The notes below the pieces were generated by a model, which had not been told where the DNA came from, made no database searches, and was given only the letters and a program-made list of their open reading frames with translations. 57,814 nt of DNA, from positions 1 to 57,814 of the forward strand of contig JAFVWN010000008.1 in NCBI GenBank assembly GCA_017501645.1. The letters run 5' to 3'. The stretch is from Clostridia bacterium. Lineage in GTDB: Bacteria > Bacillota > Clostridia > Christensenellales > UBA1242. Shown here in pieces: positions 42,696 to 52,739 of this stretch (position 1 is its first letter; each line of letters starts with the position of its first letter). The position numbers were made by a program, and so were the translations under genes.

Positions 42696-44996
42696 ATGGC
42701 AAAAAACATATTTATAAAATACAAAAAAGAAATAGCAACTTATACTGTCCTATTTTTAATAATGACATTGTTGAATGGTGCAAAAATAATGAATAAAATA
42801 AACCCTTTTGGGGTTGCTTTTTTGTTTTCAATGGTGCATTTGGGAAAAAATGGATTTGTAATAAGTTTGTTGTATTTTTTAAGCAAAGTGTTGTTTGATT
42901 TTTCTTTTCAAGGGATAATAATAGCGGTCAATCATATTTCGGTAAGTATTTTATTATTTTTGATTTATAAATGTTTAAAAAAGCCAATAAATTTGATTGC
43001 AACTATTATTGCCTTATTTTTTAGTCAGGTGGGGTATGCTTATTTTAACATTTCAAGTGTTGGTGAAATATTGGCAACGATAGTTTGTATAATTGCAGGA
43101 TTATTGTTTTTTTATGTGTGTATAATTTCTTTTGGTGCTGTGTTTTTTAGGGGATTGCAGAGCCGGTTTACGATTGATGAAAGTATATGCTTTTCAATTT
43201 TTATTATAGCGCTTGCTTCTGGCTTGAATAGAGTGTCTATTTGGGGGTTTTCTTTAACAAATGTAATTGTAGCATTAGTTGTTTTGTTGTGTAGTAAAAC
43301 ATTTACAAAAATGGCAACTATATATCTAGCGTCTCTCTTGGGGTTGGGAATTGCTGTCTCAAGTGGAAATATAACCACAATGGCAATTTTTGTTGTATAT
43401 GGTATAGTTTGTACTGCATTTAGTGACAAAAACAAAGTTGTTTCATCACTTTGTTTGTTAATAACTGATGTTGTTTTTGGTTTGTTTTTTAATGCTTACG
43501 CTTATTATGATTATGTTAATATTATTGCAATGTCTGTTGTTGGAATCGTGTTTATATTGTTACCTCAAAAGATTTTGGATAAAATTAAAGGCTATTCATA
43601 TTCTTATGATGCAAATTTGACCAATGAGTTTATTATAATGGGACAAAAGGAATTGTTAAAACAGAAGATTAGTAAAATTGCTGAACTTTTTAAACAAATG
43701 CAGTTTTCTTATAGGAATTTAAGCGTTGGAGAAATTGATAAAGAAAATGCTTGCAGCGTACTTTGTGAAGAAATTATATCTTCGCATTGTAAAGAGTGTC
43801 CAAAACATAATGAGTGTCTTGAAAATCAAAAGATTAAAGAAGCAATACACCAGCTTTTAATGTTTTGTCTAGAAAAGAAGAAGGTGACTTTACTTGATGC
43901 CAATAATTTAATTACAACTAATTGCATTTCGTTGTCATCAATGATTGGGGAAGTTAATCAAGCGGTAAATAGTTATTATGAATATGAAAAGAAGATAAAA
44001 AATGAAGATGCAAACAAAATGATAATTGCAGAGCATCTTGCAGGAACTAGCGAACTTTTTAATGAACTAGGGCGGTTTATAGCAGATGGGAATATAGTTA
44101 ACGAAAAGAAATCTAAGTTGTTGCTTGATGAACTGACGATTAACAAAGTTGTTGTGAGTGAAACTCTTGTCTTAGAGGGACAAAACGGGGTTGAAACGGT
44201 TTTGATTGTTGTAAGAAATAGTGATGTTTTGTCAACAGGTATAATGGAGAGCTTAAGGTCTGTGTTTAGGCTCGATTTCATTAATGTCGTGAGAAAGATG
44301 ACAAGACTTTCTGGTTGGAGCATACTTAGTTTTATTCCTGCACCAAGATATTCTTTATCAGTGGGTGTCTCGGGAAGTGCAAAAGAAGATGGGGCTTTTT
44401 CTGGAGACACATATAGTTTAACAAAAATAAGCGAAACAAAAATGCTTTTTGCAATTGCAGACGGTATGGGACACGGAAAAAGAGCAAATGAAATATCAAC
44501 AGTTGCACTGTCTTTAGTAGAAAATTTTTATAGGGCAGGATTTAGTAGCAAAACAATAATTTCAAGTGTTAACAAAATATTGTTGCCAATAGGAGAAGAG
44601 AATTTTACAACATTAGATGTTTGTGTTGTTGATACCTCTAACGGAACGGCAGATTTTATAAAAATAGGGGCAAGCGTAAGTGTTATAAAGAGCCAAAATC
44701 AATCAGTAATGGTTTCAAGCGATAGTCTTCCGTTGGGAATTGTTGGAGGCGTTTCTCCTGTTGGGCAAAAAAAAGTTCTAAAATGTGGGGATGTTATAGT
44801 TCTTGCTAGTGACGGCGTTGTTGATGCTTTTGATAATTTTGAAGACTATGTTGGATATGTCAATAATGAAAATGTTATTAGTACACAAATGCTGGCGGAT
44901 AATATCTTGGAAGAGGTAATGTTTAGAGAAAAACAACACAAAGATGACAAAACAGTTATAACAATAAAACTCAACCAATTTTCAAAAACAAATTGA
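42696..44996 (+). CDS. spoIIE: Stage II sporulation protein E, PP2C-type phosphatase
   Basis: A 766-residue protein. About ten N-terminal membrane segments (residues 15-300) are followed by a cytoplasmic linker with a Cys-rich patch (CEEIISSHCKECPKHNEC), then a PP2C/SpoIIE domain: GVSGSAKEDGAFSGDTYS and FAIADGMGHGKRANEIS carry the metal-binding Asp residues, and VIVLASDGVVDAF the last one. In Bacillus SpoIIE dephosphorylates SpoIIAA to activate sigma-F in the forespore, so this suggests sporulation or a sporulating ancestor. It is followed by tilS, as in Bacillus. No ribosome binding site is visible before ATG. Confidence 0.93.
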   Translation: MAKNIFIKYKKEIATYTVLFLIMTLLNGAKIMNKINPFGVAFLFSMVHLGKNGFVISLLYFLSKVLFDFSFQGIIIAVNHISVSILLFLIYKCLKKPINLIATIIALFFSQVGYAYFNISSVGEILATIVCIIAGLLFFYVCIISFGAVFFRGLQSRFTIDESICFSIFIIALASGLNRVSIWGFSLTNVIVALVVLLCSKTFTKMATIYLASLLGLGIAVSSGNITTMAIFVVYGIVCTAFSDKNKVVSSLCLLITDVVFGLFFNAYAYYDYVNIIAMSVVGIVFILLPQKILDKIKGYSYSYDANLTNEFIIMGQKELLKQKISKIAELFKQMQFSYRNLSVGEIDKENACSVLCEEIISSHCKECPKHNECLENQKIKEAIHQLLMFCLEKKKVTLLDANNLITTNCISLSSMIGEVNQAVNSYYEYEKKIKNEDANKMIIAEHLAGTSELFNELGRFIADGNIVNEKKSKLLLDELTINKVVVSETLVLEGQNGVETVLIVVRNSDVLSTGIMESLRSVFRLDFINVVRKMTRLSGWSILSFIPAPRYSLSVGVSGSAKEDGAFSGDTYSLTKISETKMLFAIADGMGHGKRANEISTVALSLVENFYRAGFSSKTIISSVNKILLPIGEENFTTLDVCVVDTSNGTADFIKIGASVSVIKSQNQSVMVSSDSLPLGIVGGVSPVGQKKVLKCGDVIVLASDGVVDAFDNFEDYVGYVNNENVISTQMLADNILEEVMFREKQHKDDKTVITIKLNQFSKTN

Positions 44997-45021
44997 TAAC
45001 TTAAGTGAAAGTGTGTATAAT
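44993..45021 (+). promoter_or_regulatory. tilS promoter overlapping the spoIIE stop
   Basis: TTGATA (44993-44998) contains the spoIIE stop codon; 17-base spacer; perfect TATAAT (45016-45021). This lets tilS be expressed in growth without spoIIE. Confidence 0.7.
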
Positions 45022-45039
45022 AATTTCAAGGAGTTTATT

Positions 45040-46377
45040 ATGGCACTTGAAAAAGGTTTATTGAATGGTTTTTTGAAGAAGGGAGACAAGGTAATTGTTG
45101 GTGTTTCTGGTGGTGCAGATTCAATGTGTTTGTTGTCTTTAGTTAATGATTTCTCTAAAGATGTAGACATTGATGTTTTGGCTGTGCATATCAATCATAA
45201 TTTGAGGGATGCAGAAGCAAAAAGAGATGAAATGTTTGTTTGTAACTTCTGTAAACAACTTGGAATCAATGTTAAAAATATACACATTAATGTTGTCTCA
45301 TATGCGGAAAAAGAATCTAAAACAATAGAGCAGGCGGCGAGAGAACTCAGGTATGATGCGTTCAATAAGCTTTTAAAGGAACAAAAAGCCAACAAAATTT
45401 TAGTTGCTCATCACAAAAGTGACCAAGCAGAAACTGTTCTTATGCATATTGCAAGAGGAAGCTCAATTAAGGGTGCTTCTGGGATGAAAGATTTTTCAGG
45501 GGAAATTGTAAGGCCTTTGCTTAATTTTTCAAAAGATGATATTTTAAAGTACTGTGATGAGAACAATATAGAATATATAGAAGATTCAAGTAATAGTGAT
45601 GTAAAATATTCAAGAAATTATATTAGGCACGACATTATGCCTAAATTAAAAAAATTATATCCATCAATTGAATCAAATTTGTGTGATTTTGCAAGACTTT
45701 GTTTAAGAGATGATGATTTTATAGACTCTCAATTACCGCTAGAACTTCTTCAAGAAGAAAAGAACAAAGTAGTTTTAGATGAAAAAATTTATTCATTACA
45801 CTCCGCCTTATCAACAAGGCTGGTGAAAAAAGCATTTGAGAAATTAAATGCTTTTGCAGATATGGAAGAAAAACATATTCTTCAGGTGTTAGAGTTGTTT
45901 ACATATAAAAATGGTGCAGAAATATCTTTGCCAAACAAGATTTATGCGTATAAAGAGTATGATAAGGTTGTTCTTATAAAAGGTAAGAGTCAAACAAAAA
46001 ATAAAGAGCAAAAATTTATTTTGGGTGAAACAAAAATAAAGGGATATGGCTCAATTTATGCACTTGATATAACAGGTAAACAAGACCCTGAGTTTGGTGA
46101 CGGTAATCATTATTTAGATATGCATAAAATTCCATTTTCTGCTATTTGGAGAACAAAAAAAGACGGAGATATTTTTGCAAAACTTGGTTCGGGAAGCAAA
46201 AAACTTGCAGATTATTTTACAGACAAGAAAATTCCAAAAAGATTAAGGGATACAATACCAGTTCTTGCAGTTGGTAATAAAATTTTAGTTGTCGCAGGGT
46301 ATGATATTGCTGAAGGTGTAAAAATCACATCTAAAACAGAACAGATAATAAAAGTGATTTATCAAACAAATCTCTAA
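45040..46377 (+). CDS. tilS: tRNA(Ile)-lysidine synthase
   Basis: A 445-residue enzyme that converts C34 of tRNA-Ile(CAU) to lysidine, letting it read AUA. The PP-loop VGVSGGADSMCLL (residues 20-32) and the second motif NHNLRDAEAKRDE are intact. NYIRHDIMPKLKKLYP is the family's Arg/His block, and the C-terminal TilS_C domain (LGSGSKKLADYFTDKKIPKRLRD) is present. The ATG at 45040 has AAGGAG upstream. Essential in most bacteria. Confidence 0.95.
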   Translation: MALEKGLLNGFLKKGDKVIVGVSGGADSMCLLSLVNDFSKDVDIDVLAVHINHNLRDAEAKRDEMFVCNFCKQLGINVKNIHINVVSYAEKESKTIEQAARELRYDAFNKLLKEQKANKILVAHHKSDQAETVLMHIARGSSIKGASGMKDFSGEIVRPLLNFSKDDILKYCDENNIEYIEDSSNSDVKYSRNYIRHDIMPKLKKLYPSIESNLCDFARLCLRDDDFIDSQLPLELLQEEKNKVVLDEKIYSLHSALSTRLVKKAFEKLNAFADMEEKHILQVLELFTYKNGAEISLPNKIYAYKEYDKVVLIKGKSQTKNKEQKFILGETKIKGYGSIYALDITGKQDPEFGDGNHYLDMHKIPFSAIWRTKKDGDIFAKLGSGSKKLADYFTDKKIPKRLRDTIPVLAVGNKILVVAGYDIAEGVKITSKTEQIIKVIYQTNL

Positions 46378-46449
46378 TACACAATTGCGGTTTGCTTGAC
46401 AATATTTTTTAAGACATATATACTAAAACTACGAAGGAAAGGGAGAAGT

Positions 46450-46569
46450 ATGGGGTTTTTCAAAAAAAGAGGATTTAGCATAATAAAAATCATACTCTTT
46501 GTAATAATTGCTGGAGTATGCTTGTTCTTGCTTCTTCGTGGTTTAATAAATTATAATATAGTAAATTAG
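46450..46569 (+). CDS. 39-residue single-pass membrane protein
   Basis: A short gene behind AAAGGGAGAAG. Basic N-terminus (MGFFKKRGF), one hydrophobic segment (IIKIILFVIIAGVCLFLLL), short tail. The next gene starts four bases after its stop, so the two are coupled. Function unknown; it may be a small partner of the downstream membrane protein. Confidence 0.6.
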   Translation: MGFFKKRGFSIIKIILFVIIAGVCLFLLLRGLINYNIVN

Positions 46570-46573
46570 AAGT

Positions 46574-47500
46574 ATGAAAAAGAAAAAGAATGACAAATTA
46601 GGTTTTTGTATAAGATTGTTTTCAGTATTGGCAATATTGGTTGTCATTGTTTTTGGTGCGTATTTAGTGGTAGATAAGCTGGTAGTTCCTAAGTATTTCA
46701 AAGAATATGGCATTAATAATATGCACGATTTGGTGGGAATGGTAAAAACGCTATATAATTCTCCTGACGAAAAAGAAATCATTACAAATGGATATACAGC
46801 TCAAGATACACAAAACGCAGAGAATAAACTTATAACAATAGGTTTTCCAACAAAAGCAAATGGTATCGAATTAGATTATTTTAAAATAGCTGACGGTTTT
46901 GAAACAAGTGGACTGGAATCTGGAGCACATAAGTTTACAGATAGAGAAATTGCGTCAATTATGGATAAGATGTTGGAAGAGGGGGTTCTTGCTAGTAAAC
47001 TTCCTCATCTTAACTATATTGATACAATGAAAATAAATATTTTAGAGTTAATTATTCAGCCAACACTTAAAACAAACGGAAATGCAGAATCAATATACGC
47101 TAATGACAGTGCAAGTGTGTCATTTACTTTTAAGTTTGAAACATCTGCAGTTCGTGGACAAATGGCGGAGGCTATGGATACTCCTATGTTCTTGCTAGAT
47201 ATGATTGTTCCAAAAACTATGTATATAACTGTCAATTATGATATTTTTAAAGATTTGAGTGGGGATTGGCAAGCCAAGAACGGACATATTGGTGTCAACG
47301 GAAGAACAGCAAAAGATAGTGAAATATTGCTAAATCTTTTAATCAATTTTGTTTTTCCTGAAGAAGAAAATATGACATTAGAAATATTTTCAAACGAGTG
47401 TGGAAATATTTTAATACAAGGGCTTGGATTGCTTGGGGATATCACAGTTACTACAGATATTGGTTCAAGCAAAGCAAATGGTATAGTTTTAACAATATAA
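46574..47500 (+). CDS. Membrane-anchored extracytoplasmic protein
   Basis: A 308-residue protein with one N-terminal membrane segment (residues 14-35) after a Lys-rich start, and a soluble extracellular domain of mixed alpha/beta character. No family was recognised. It has a weak ribosome binding site and probably depends on translation of the 39-residue gene four bases upstream. A terminator shared with the ATPase follows. Confidence 0.65.
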   Translation: MKKKKNDKLGFCIRLFSVLAILVVIVFGAYLVVDKLVVPKYFKEYGINNMHDLVGMVKTLYNSPDEKEIITNGYTAQDTQNAENKLITIGFPTKANGIELDYFKIADGFETSGLESGAHKFTDREIASIMDKMLEEGVLASKLPHLNYIDTMKINILELIIQPTLKTNGNAESIYANDSASVSFTFKFETSAVRGQMAEAMDTPMFLLDMIVPKTMYITVNYDIFKDLSGDWQAKNGHIGVNGRTAKDSEILLNLLINFVFPEEENMTLEIFSNECGNILIQGLGLLGDITVTTDIGSSKANGIVLTI

Positions 47501-47528
47501 AAAATTCGGTATTACACCGAATTTTTTT
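47501..47528. terminator. Bidirectional intrinsic terminator
   Basis: AAAATTCGGT / ACCGAATTTT with loop ATTAC. It overlaps the last codons of the reverse-strand ATPase gene. Confidence 0.8.
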
Positions 47529-50169
47529 GTTTAAGAAAGTTTTTTTTGTAAGATTTATTGACAAAAAGTTTACAGATTTCAACAAGAGGTATGATGCTTA
47601 TGCTTGCAAGAGCAACAACTAACCATTGAGAAAGATTCAAAGGAACTATTCCAAATGCTGTTTGTAAGAATGGAACAAATGCAACGAGCATAATCAATCC
47701 AAATAGACCAATAAAACTCAAATTAAAACTTAAATTGTTAAAAATGTTAATTGTAAATATGCTTTCTAACGATTTACAGTTAATTGCGTGAATAATCTGC
47801 ATTAAGCAAATTATTAAAAATACCATAGTAGAGGCGACTTGATTTCCATATTTGTTTACCCCAAAGACAAAAACCACAAGTACAAGCAAGGTTTGAACAA
47901 CAGATTGATATAAAATACCTGTTCCAACTCTTCCGGAAAACAGGTTTGATTTTGGGTCTCGTGGAGGGGAGTTCATTATTCCTTTTTCGGGTTTTTCTAA
48001 ACCAAGTGCAAAGGCGGGAAAACTGTCAGTAACTAAGTTTATGAACAAAATTTGTGATGGCAATAAAAATACAGAGTCTCTAAGGATGATTGTTGATATG
48101 AATATTCCCAAAACTTCAACAGCGTTAGTACTTATTAAGAATTGAATTATTTTTTGTATGTTTGAATAAATGGTTCTTCCTTGTTTTACAGAAGTAACAA
48201 TGGTTTCGTAGTTATCGTCAGTAATAACAATGTCTGCAACGCTTTTTGTAACATCTGTTCCGCTTATTCCCATACAAACTCCAATATCTGCGGAAGAAAG
48301 ACTTGGGGCATCATTAACTCCGTCACCAGTCATTGCTACAATTTTTCCTGCTTTTTTGAAAGCTTTGACAATTTTTACTTTATGTTCAGGTGTAACTCTT
48401 GCAAAAACCGAAAAGTCATTTATCGTTTTTGATAGTTCGCTTATAGAAAGCTTGTCTATTTGAGTTCCAGCAATGATTTCTTTTTTATTTTTTGCAATTT
48501 TTAATTCTTTTGCAATTGCAAATGCTGTTTCAGGATGGTCTCCAGTAATCATAATTGGTTTTAAGCCTGCATTGTGACATTCTTGAATGGCTTTTTTTGC
48601 TTCCTTTTTAGGAGGGTCTACAATTCCAACAAGTCCAATAAAAGTTAAGTTTGTTTCAATATCTTTTTGTGAAAAGTTATCTAAGTTTTTTACTGCCAAT
48701 GCAATAACCCTTTCTGCATTGCTACCAAGAGTACAAACAGCCCTTTCAATTTCTTGTTTTTTAGATTCATTAAGAGGGATTTTTTCTCCGTTAAATAGTA
48801 GGTGAGAACAGTTGTTTATAAGATAGTCATACGCTCCCTTAGTATAAACATAGCTCCCGATAGGAGTTTTGTAAACGGTAGTCATTGTTTTTCGAGAAGA
48901 ATCAAAAGGGATTTCCAAAGTGCGGACAAAACCCTTGGTAAGTTCTTGTATAGATGATTGGCTTTTTAAGCAAAGAGAGAGAAGTGCTGTTTCTGTAGCG
49001 TCTCCAACAATATTGTTGTTTTTGTCTATTTGTGCATTATTGCAAAGTGAAATTGCTCTAAAAAATTCTTTACTTTCTTGTGAATTGATAGAAAAATCTG
49101 TTGATAATTTTTGGTTCAAAAAGATATGATTTACACTCATTTTATTTTGAGTTAAAGTCCCTGTTTTGTCTGTGCAGATAACATTACAACAACCAAGAGT
49201 TTCAACAGCACTTAGAGTTTTGACAATTGCTTGTTTTTTTGCAAGTCTTTCAACACCAAGAGCCATTACGATTGTAATAACTGCGGGCAAGCTTTCAGGG
49301 ATTGCTGCGACAGCGAGAGCTATTGAAATTAAGAAAGCATCCATAAAAGAAATGTTTTTCGAAAAGATTAGTTCTGTTATAAAGACAATAAAAGTTATAA
49401 TAAGTACGCTAAATGTTATAATTTTTCCAATTTTATCAATGTTTTTTTCTAGTGGGGATTTTTCTTTTATTGTGTTTGTTATAAGTTTTGTGATTTTTCC
49501 CATTTCAGTGTTTTTACCAACGCTAACTACAATACCTTTAGCACTCCCATAGGTTGCATTTGTTCCCGCAAAACACATAGTTTCTTGTTCTGCGAGAGGT
49601 GTTTGTTCTTTTAAGAATGAATTTGAGTTTTTTAAAACAGCAACGCTTTCGCCGGTGAGGGGGCTTTCATCACATTTGAAATTATTTGTTTCAATAAGGC
49701 GTATATCTGCAGGAATATAATCTCCTGCCTTCAAAGAGATTATATCACCAACAACTATTTCCTCGGTCTGCAGTTTTACAAGTTTTCCATCACGATAAAT
49801 TTTTGAAAGAGGTTTAGTCTTATTATTGAGTAGGGAAATTGCATCAAAAGCTCTTTTTTCTTGAAGCATTCCAATAAGAGCGTTAACAACAACAATAACA
49901 AAAATAAGAACACCTTCAAAAATGTCGCTATATGTTTTAGTGGCAATGGAAATAATACAAGAAATCAATGCGGAGAATAAAAGAACAAGAACCATAAGGT
50001 TTTTGAATTGTGCAAAAAACCTACTGATTAGGGAAGGTGGCTTTTTAGAGGCTAAAATATTTTGACCGAAAGTTTGTTTGTTTTTAGATGCTTGAGAAGT
50101 AGACAGCCCTTTTTCTCCAGAAGAAAATTGTTTGTATAGCGTTGAAAAGTTTTGATTGTAAATAGCCAT
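47512..50169 (-). CDS. P-type cation (Ca2+) ATPase
   Basis: An 885-residue transporter of the SERCA/PMR1-like P2A group. The actuator motif is LTGES, the phosphorylation site CTDKTGTLTQNK (near residue 330) and the hinge MTGDGVNDAPSL. The ion-site helix 4 motif AIPESLPAVIT and helix 6 NLVTDSFPAFALG (with the usual N and D) fit Ca2+ export. Ten membrane segments are expected. AGGC-type ribosome binding site (TTGGAGGC) before ATG. Substrate could also be Mn2+. Confidence 0.93.
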   Translation of the reverse strand: MAIYNQNFSTLYKQFSSGEKGLSTSQASKNKQTFGQNILASKKPPSLISRFFAQFKNLMVLVLLFSALISCIISIATKTYSDIFEGVLIFVIVVVNALIGMLQEKRAFDAISLLNNKTKPLSKIYRDGKLVKLQTEEIVVGDIISLKAGDYIPADIRLIETNNFKCDESPLTGESVAVLKNSNSFLKEQTPLAEQETMCFAGTNATYGSAKGIVVSVGKNTEMGKITKLITNTIKEKSPLEKNIDKIGKIITFSVLIITFIVFITELIFSKNISFMDAFLISIALAVAAIPESLPAVITIVMALGVERLAKKQAIVKTLSAVETLGCCNVICTDKTGTLTQNKMSVNHIFLNQKLSTDFSINSQESKEFFRAISLCNNAQIDKNNNIVGDATETALLSLCLKSQSSIQELTKGFVRTLEIPFDSSRKTMTTVYKTPIGSYVYTKGAYDYLINNCSHLLFNGEKIPLNESKKQEIERAVCTLGSNAERVIALAVKNLDNFSQKDIETNLTFIGLVGIVDPPKKEAKKAIQECHNAGLKPIMITGDHPETAFAIAKELKIAKNKKEIIAGTQIDKLSISELSKTINDFSVFARVTPEHKVKIVKAFKKAGKIVAMTGDGVNDAPSLSSADIGVCMGISGTDVTKSVADIVITDDNYETIVTSVKQGRTIYSNIQKIIQFLISTNAVEVLGIFISTIILRDSVFLLPSQILFINLVTDSFPAFALGLEKPEKGIMNSPPRDPKSNLFSGRVGTGILYQSVVQTLLVLVVFVFGVNKYGNQVASTMVFLIICLMQIIHAINCKSLESIFTINIFNNLSFNLSFIGLFGLIMLVAFVPFLQTAFGIVPLNLSQWLVVALASISIIPLVEICKLFVNKSYKKNFLKQKNSV

Positions 50170-50278
50170 TAAGCCTCCAAAATATTAATTTTGATAAATT
50201 ATATTTATGAAAAATCTTAATTATGATGCAAAAAATGTAAAAAAAGGGCCTTAAAAAGAGGGTTTATTTTTGAAAGGG

Positions 50279-50307
50279 TTGACTTTTTGAGATAATAATA
50301 ATATATT
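50279..50307 (+). promoter_or_regulatory. Promoter of lysyl-tRNA synthetase gene
   Basis: TTGACT, 17-base spacer, TATATT, then TAGGAGA before the ATG. The leader is too short for a T-box. Confidence 0.65.
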
Positions 50308-50339
50308 ATTATGTATTACTATGATATAGGAGATTTATT

Positions 50340-51896
50340 ATGTGGGCGTTTGAGTTTGCAGAAAGAATTATTAAAGAAAGACCTAATGAAGAAGTTTACA
50401 CCGTTGCTGCGGGAGTAAGCCCATCAGGTTTTATTCATATTGGTAACTTTAGGGAAATAGTTACACCATATTTTGTTGCTGAGGCATTAGCAAAGCTTGG
50501 AAAGAAAGTTAGATTTATCCTTTCAATTGATGAATTTGATAGATTTAGAAAAGTTCCAGGTAATATTCCTAGTGAATACGCAAAGTATATTGGTAAGAGT
50601 TATGTTGATATGCCAAGTCCTTTTAGTGAGGGTGAAACTTATGCGGAATTTATTGAAAAGAGATTTTTGAATGAGTTAAAGTCTGTTGGTATTGAAATGG
50701 AATGTATTTACCAAGCAAAAGAGTATAGAAGTGGTCGCTATGCAGAAAAGATTAAGCTTGCTATGGATAAAAGGGGCGAGATTTTTGACATTATTGACAG
50801 CTTTAGAACTCAAGATGCAGAAGAGGGAGAGAGAGAAAACTTCTACCCAATAAGCATTTATTGTGATGAATGCGGAAAAGAAACTAAAGACATTGTAAGT
50901 TACGATGAAAAGACTGGAGATATTGTTTATACTTGTGCTTGTGGTCATAAGAGAACAATTAATGTTTTAACAGCAAGAAATATCAAACTACAATGGAAAG
51001 TTGACTGGCCAATGAGATGGCAAGCTGAAAATGTTATTTTCGAGTCTGGTGGTATGGATCACTCAACAGCAAATGGTAGCCATGATGTTGCAGAGCGTAT
51101 TTCTCGTGAAATCTTTGGTTTTGAGCCTCCAATTTACGAGCCATATAACTTTATTGGTATTAAAGGTGGTGGTGGAAAGATGAGTTCTTCTACTGGTAAT
51201 GTTTTAACACTTACTGACCTTTTGAAAGTTTATGATAAGCATTTGATTTTATGGTTCTATGCAAAATATAAACCTATGCAAAACTTCTCACTTGCATTTG
51301 ATAATGATGTTATTAGATATTATAGCGAGTTTGATAGATATGTAAAAATGCTTGCTGAACAAAGAATTGATGAAGGAAACAAACAAATTTTAGAGTTTAC
51401 TAAAGTTGACGAAAGTTATCTTAACTATCCAAACTTCAGCTATCTTGCTACATTCCTTCCAATTGTTAACTTCAATCAAGAAATGCTTGCTAAACTTATG
51501 GAAAAAGAAAACACAGACACAACAACTAAGTATTATGCAGAAAGATTAGAAAGAGCCAAATACTGGGTTGAAAATTACGGAAAAGAATATCAAGTTAACT
51601 TGCTTGAAGAGAAGAATGTTGATTTCTATAACACTCTTAGTGATGAGGAGAAGTCTTGGGTTAAAAAGACAATTGAACTTGTTAACAAAGAGTACGAAAC
51701 AAGTGATGATTTAATGACAGACCTTTATAGCGTTGTTAAGTATCTTGACCTTGAGCCACAAGAATTAAAGAAAACACAAAAGAAATATTTTGAAATTCTT
51801 TATAATTTACTTCTTGGTGCAAAACAAGGTCCAAAACTTGGAATTTTCCTTCTTGCAGTTGAAAAATCTAAACTTATGTCTTTGCTTGAGTTTTAA
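50340..51896 (+). CDS. lysS: Class I lysyl-tRNA synthetase
   Basis: A 518-residue enzyme of the class I type, found mainly in archaea and in scattered bacteria. The HIGH motif is HIGN (residues 33-36), the KMSKS motif KMSSS (residues 280-284), and a zinc ribbon (CDECGK, CACGH) sits near residues 178-203. The insert GGMDHSTANGSHDVAERISREIFG is typical of this family. It charges tRNA-Lys in the cytosol. No class II LysRS lies in the window, so this may be the only one. Single gene with terminator. Confidence 0.95.
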   Translation: MWAFEFAERIIKERPNEEVYTVAAGVSPSGFIHIGNFREIVTPYFVAEALAKLGKKVRFILSIDEFDRFRKVPGNIPSEYAKYIGKSYVDMPSPFSEGETYAEFIEKRFLNELKSVGIEMECIYQAKEYRSGRYAEKIKLAMDKRGEIFDIIDSFRTQDAEEGERENFYPISIYCDECGKETKDIVSYDEKTGDIVYTCACGHKRTINVLTARNIKLQWKVDWPMRWQAENVIFESGGMDHSTANGSHDVAERISREIFGFEPPIYEPYNFIGIKGGGGKMSSSTGNVLTLTDLLKVYDKHLILWFYAKYKPMQNFSLAFDNDVIRYYSEFDRYVKMLAEQRIDEGNKQILEFTKVDESYLNYPNFSYLATFLPIVNFNQEMLAKLMEKENTDTTTKYYAERLERAKYWVENYGKEYQVNLLEEKNVDFYNTLSDEEKSWVKKTIELVNKEYETSDDLMTDLYSVVKYLDLEPQELKKTQKKYFEILYNLLLGAKQGPKLGIFLLAVEKSKLMSLLEF

Positions 51897-51904
51897 TCAA
51901 AAAT

Positions 51905-51932
51905 AAAAACAGCCAAAATTTGGCTGTTTTTT
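51905..51932. terminator. Bidirectional intrinsic terminator
   Basis: AAAAACAGCCAAA / TTTGGCTGTTTTT, between lysS and the convergent radC. Confidence 0.85.
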
Positions 51933-51941
51933 TGTTGTAAA

Positions 51942-52739
51942 TTATTCTTCATCATTAATATAGATGGTTTCAGGTTGGTTGAGTGAGTTGAGAGCTTTTT
52001 TGTTTCCTGAAATTTTAGGAATTGTAGTTGATTTAATAGAGTCCATAATTTTATGGTGGAGAAACGAGAATGCTCCTTTTGGGGAAGTGATAATATGGTC
52101 GACAACCTTTATATCAAGAAGTAAACAATTTAAGAAAAAATTAGAAGTAAAACTAATGTCTTCATCAGATGGTAAAGGAGAACCGTTTGGGTGATTGTGT
52201 CCAAGAATAACTTTTGCAGCATTACAGTTAATTGCTGTTCTTGTTAAAGTTTTGATTGAGATATCAACTTTTTGAGAAGATTCACTTGTGATAGTCTTGG
52301 TTTGTAAAATTCTGCCGTTTTCGTTCAAACATATAAGAATAAAGACTTCGTGTGCTAAACCGTCAAGAGCGTTGGAAACATATTCTTTTGCTTCAGTAAC
52401 TTTGTTAATAGTTGTTCTGTTATTAGAAGATGAATATGCGTTAAAAGATTGGTGAATAAGATTTATTAATATTGCAGAGTGCATACCCATACCTTCAATT
52501 TTTGCAAGAGCTTCAACAGGAGCTTCCATAACACCACGAAAACTGCCAAAAGTGTCAAGCAATCTGTGTGCTATTGGATTGGTATCCTTTTGGCTGATTG
52601 CATAAAACAAAATAAATTCTAGTTTTTCTATGTCCGAAAAGGAAGCAAGACCACTTTGAAGAAAAGAAGTTTTTCTTCTTAATCTGTGGTCTTTGTGAAT
52701 ATTGGTTTGAGATTTCTCTTTTGTTTGATTATTGTTCAT
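51942..52739 (-). CDS. radC: RadC family JAB-domain protein
   Basis: A 265-residue protein. An N-terminal helix-hairpin-helix-like region (FGSFRGVMEAPVEALAKIEGMG, residues about 65-86) precedes a JAB/MPN metalloprotease-fold domain with the zinc motif GHNHPNGSPLPSDED. Despite the name, a role in DNA repair is unproven. The C-terminal 35 residues are an unusual extension. AAGGAT lies before the ATG. Confidence 0.9.
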   Translation of the reverse strand: MNNNQTKEKSQTNIHKDHRLRRKTSFLQSGLASFSDIEKLEFILFYAISQKDTNPIAHRLLDTFGSFRGVMEAPVEALAKIEGMGMHSAILINLIHQSFNAYSSSNNRTTINKVTEAKEYVSNALDGLAHEVFILICLNENGRILQTKTITSESSQKVDISIKTLTRTAINCNAAKVILGHNHPNGSPLPSDEDISFTSNFFLNCLLLDIKVVDHIITSPKGAFSFLHHKIMDSIKSTTIPKISGNKKALNSLNQPETIYINDEE

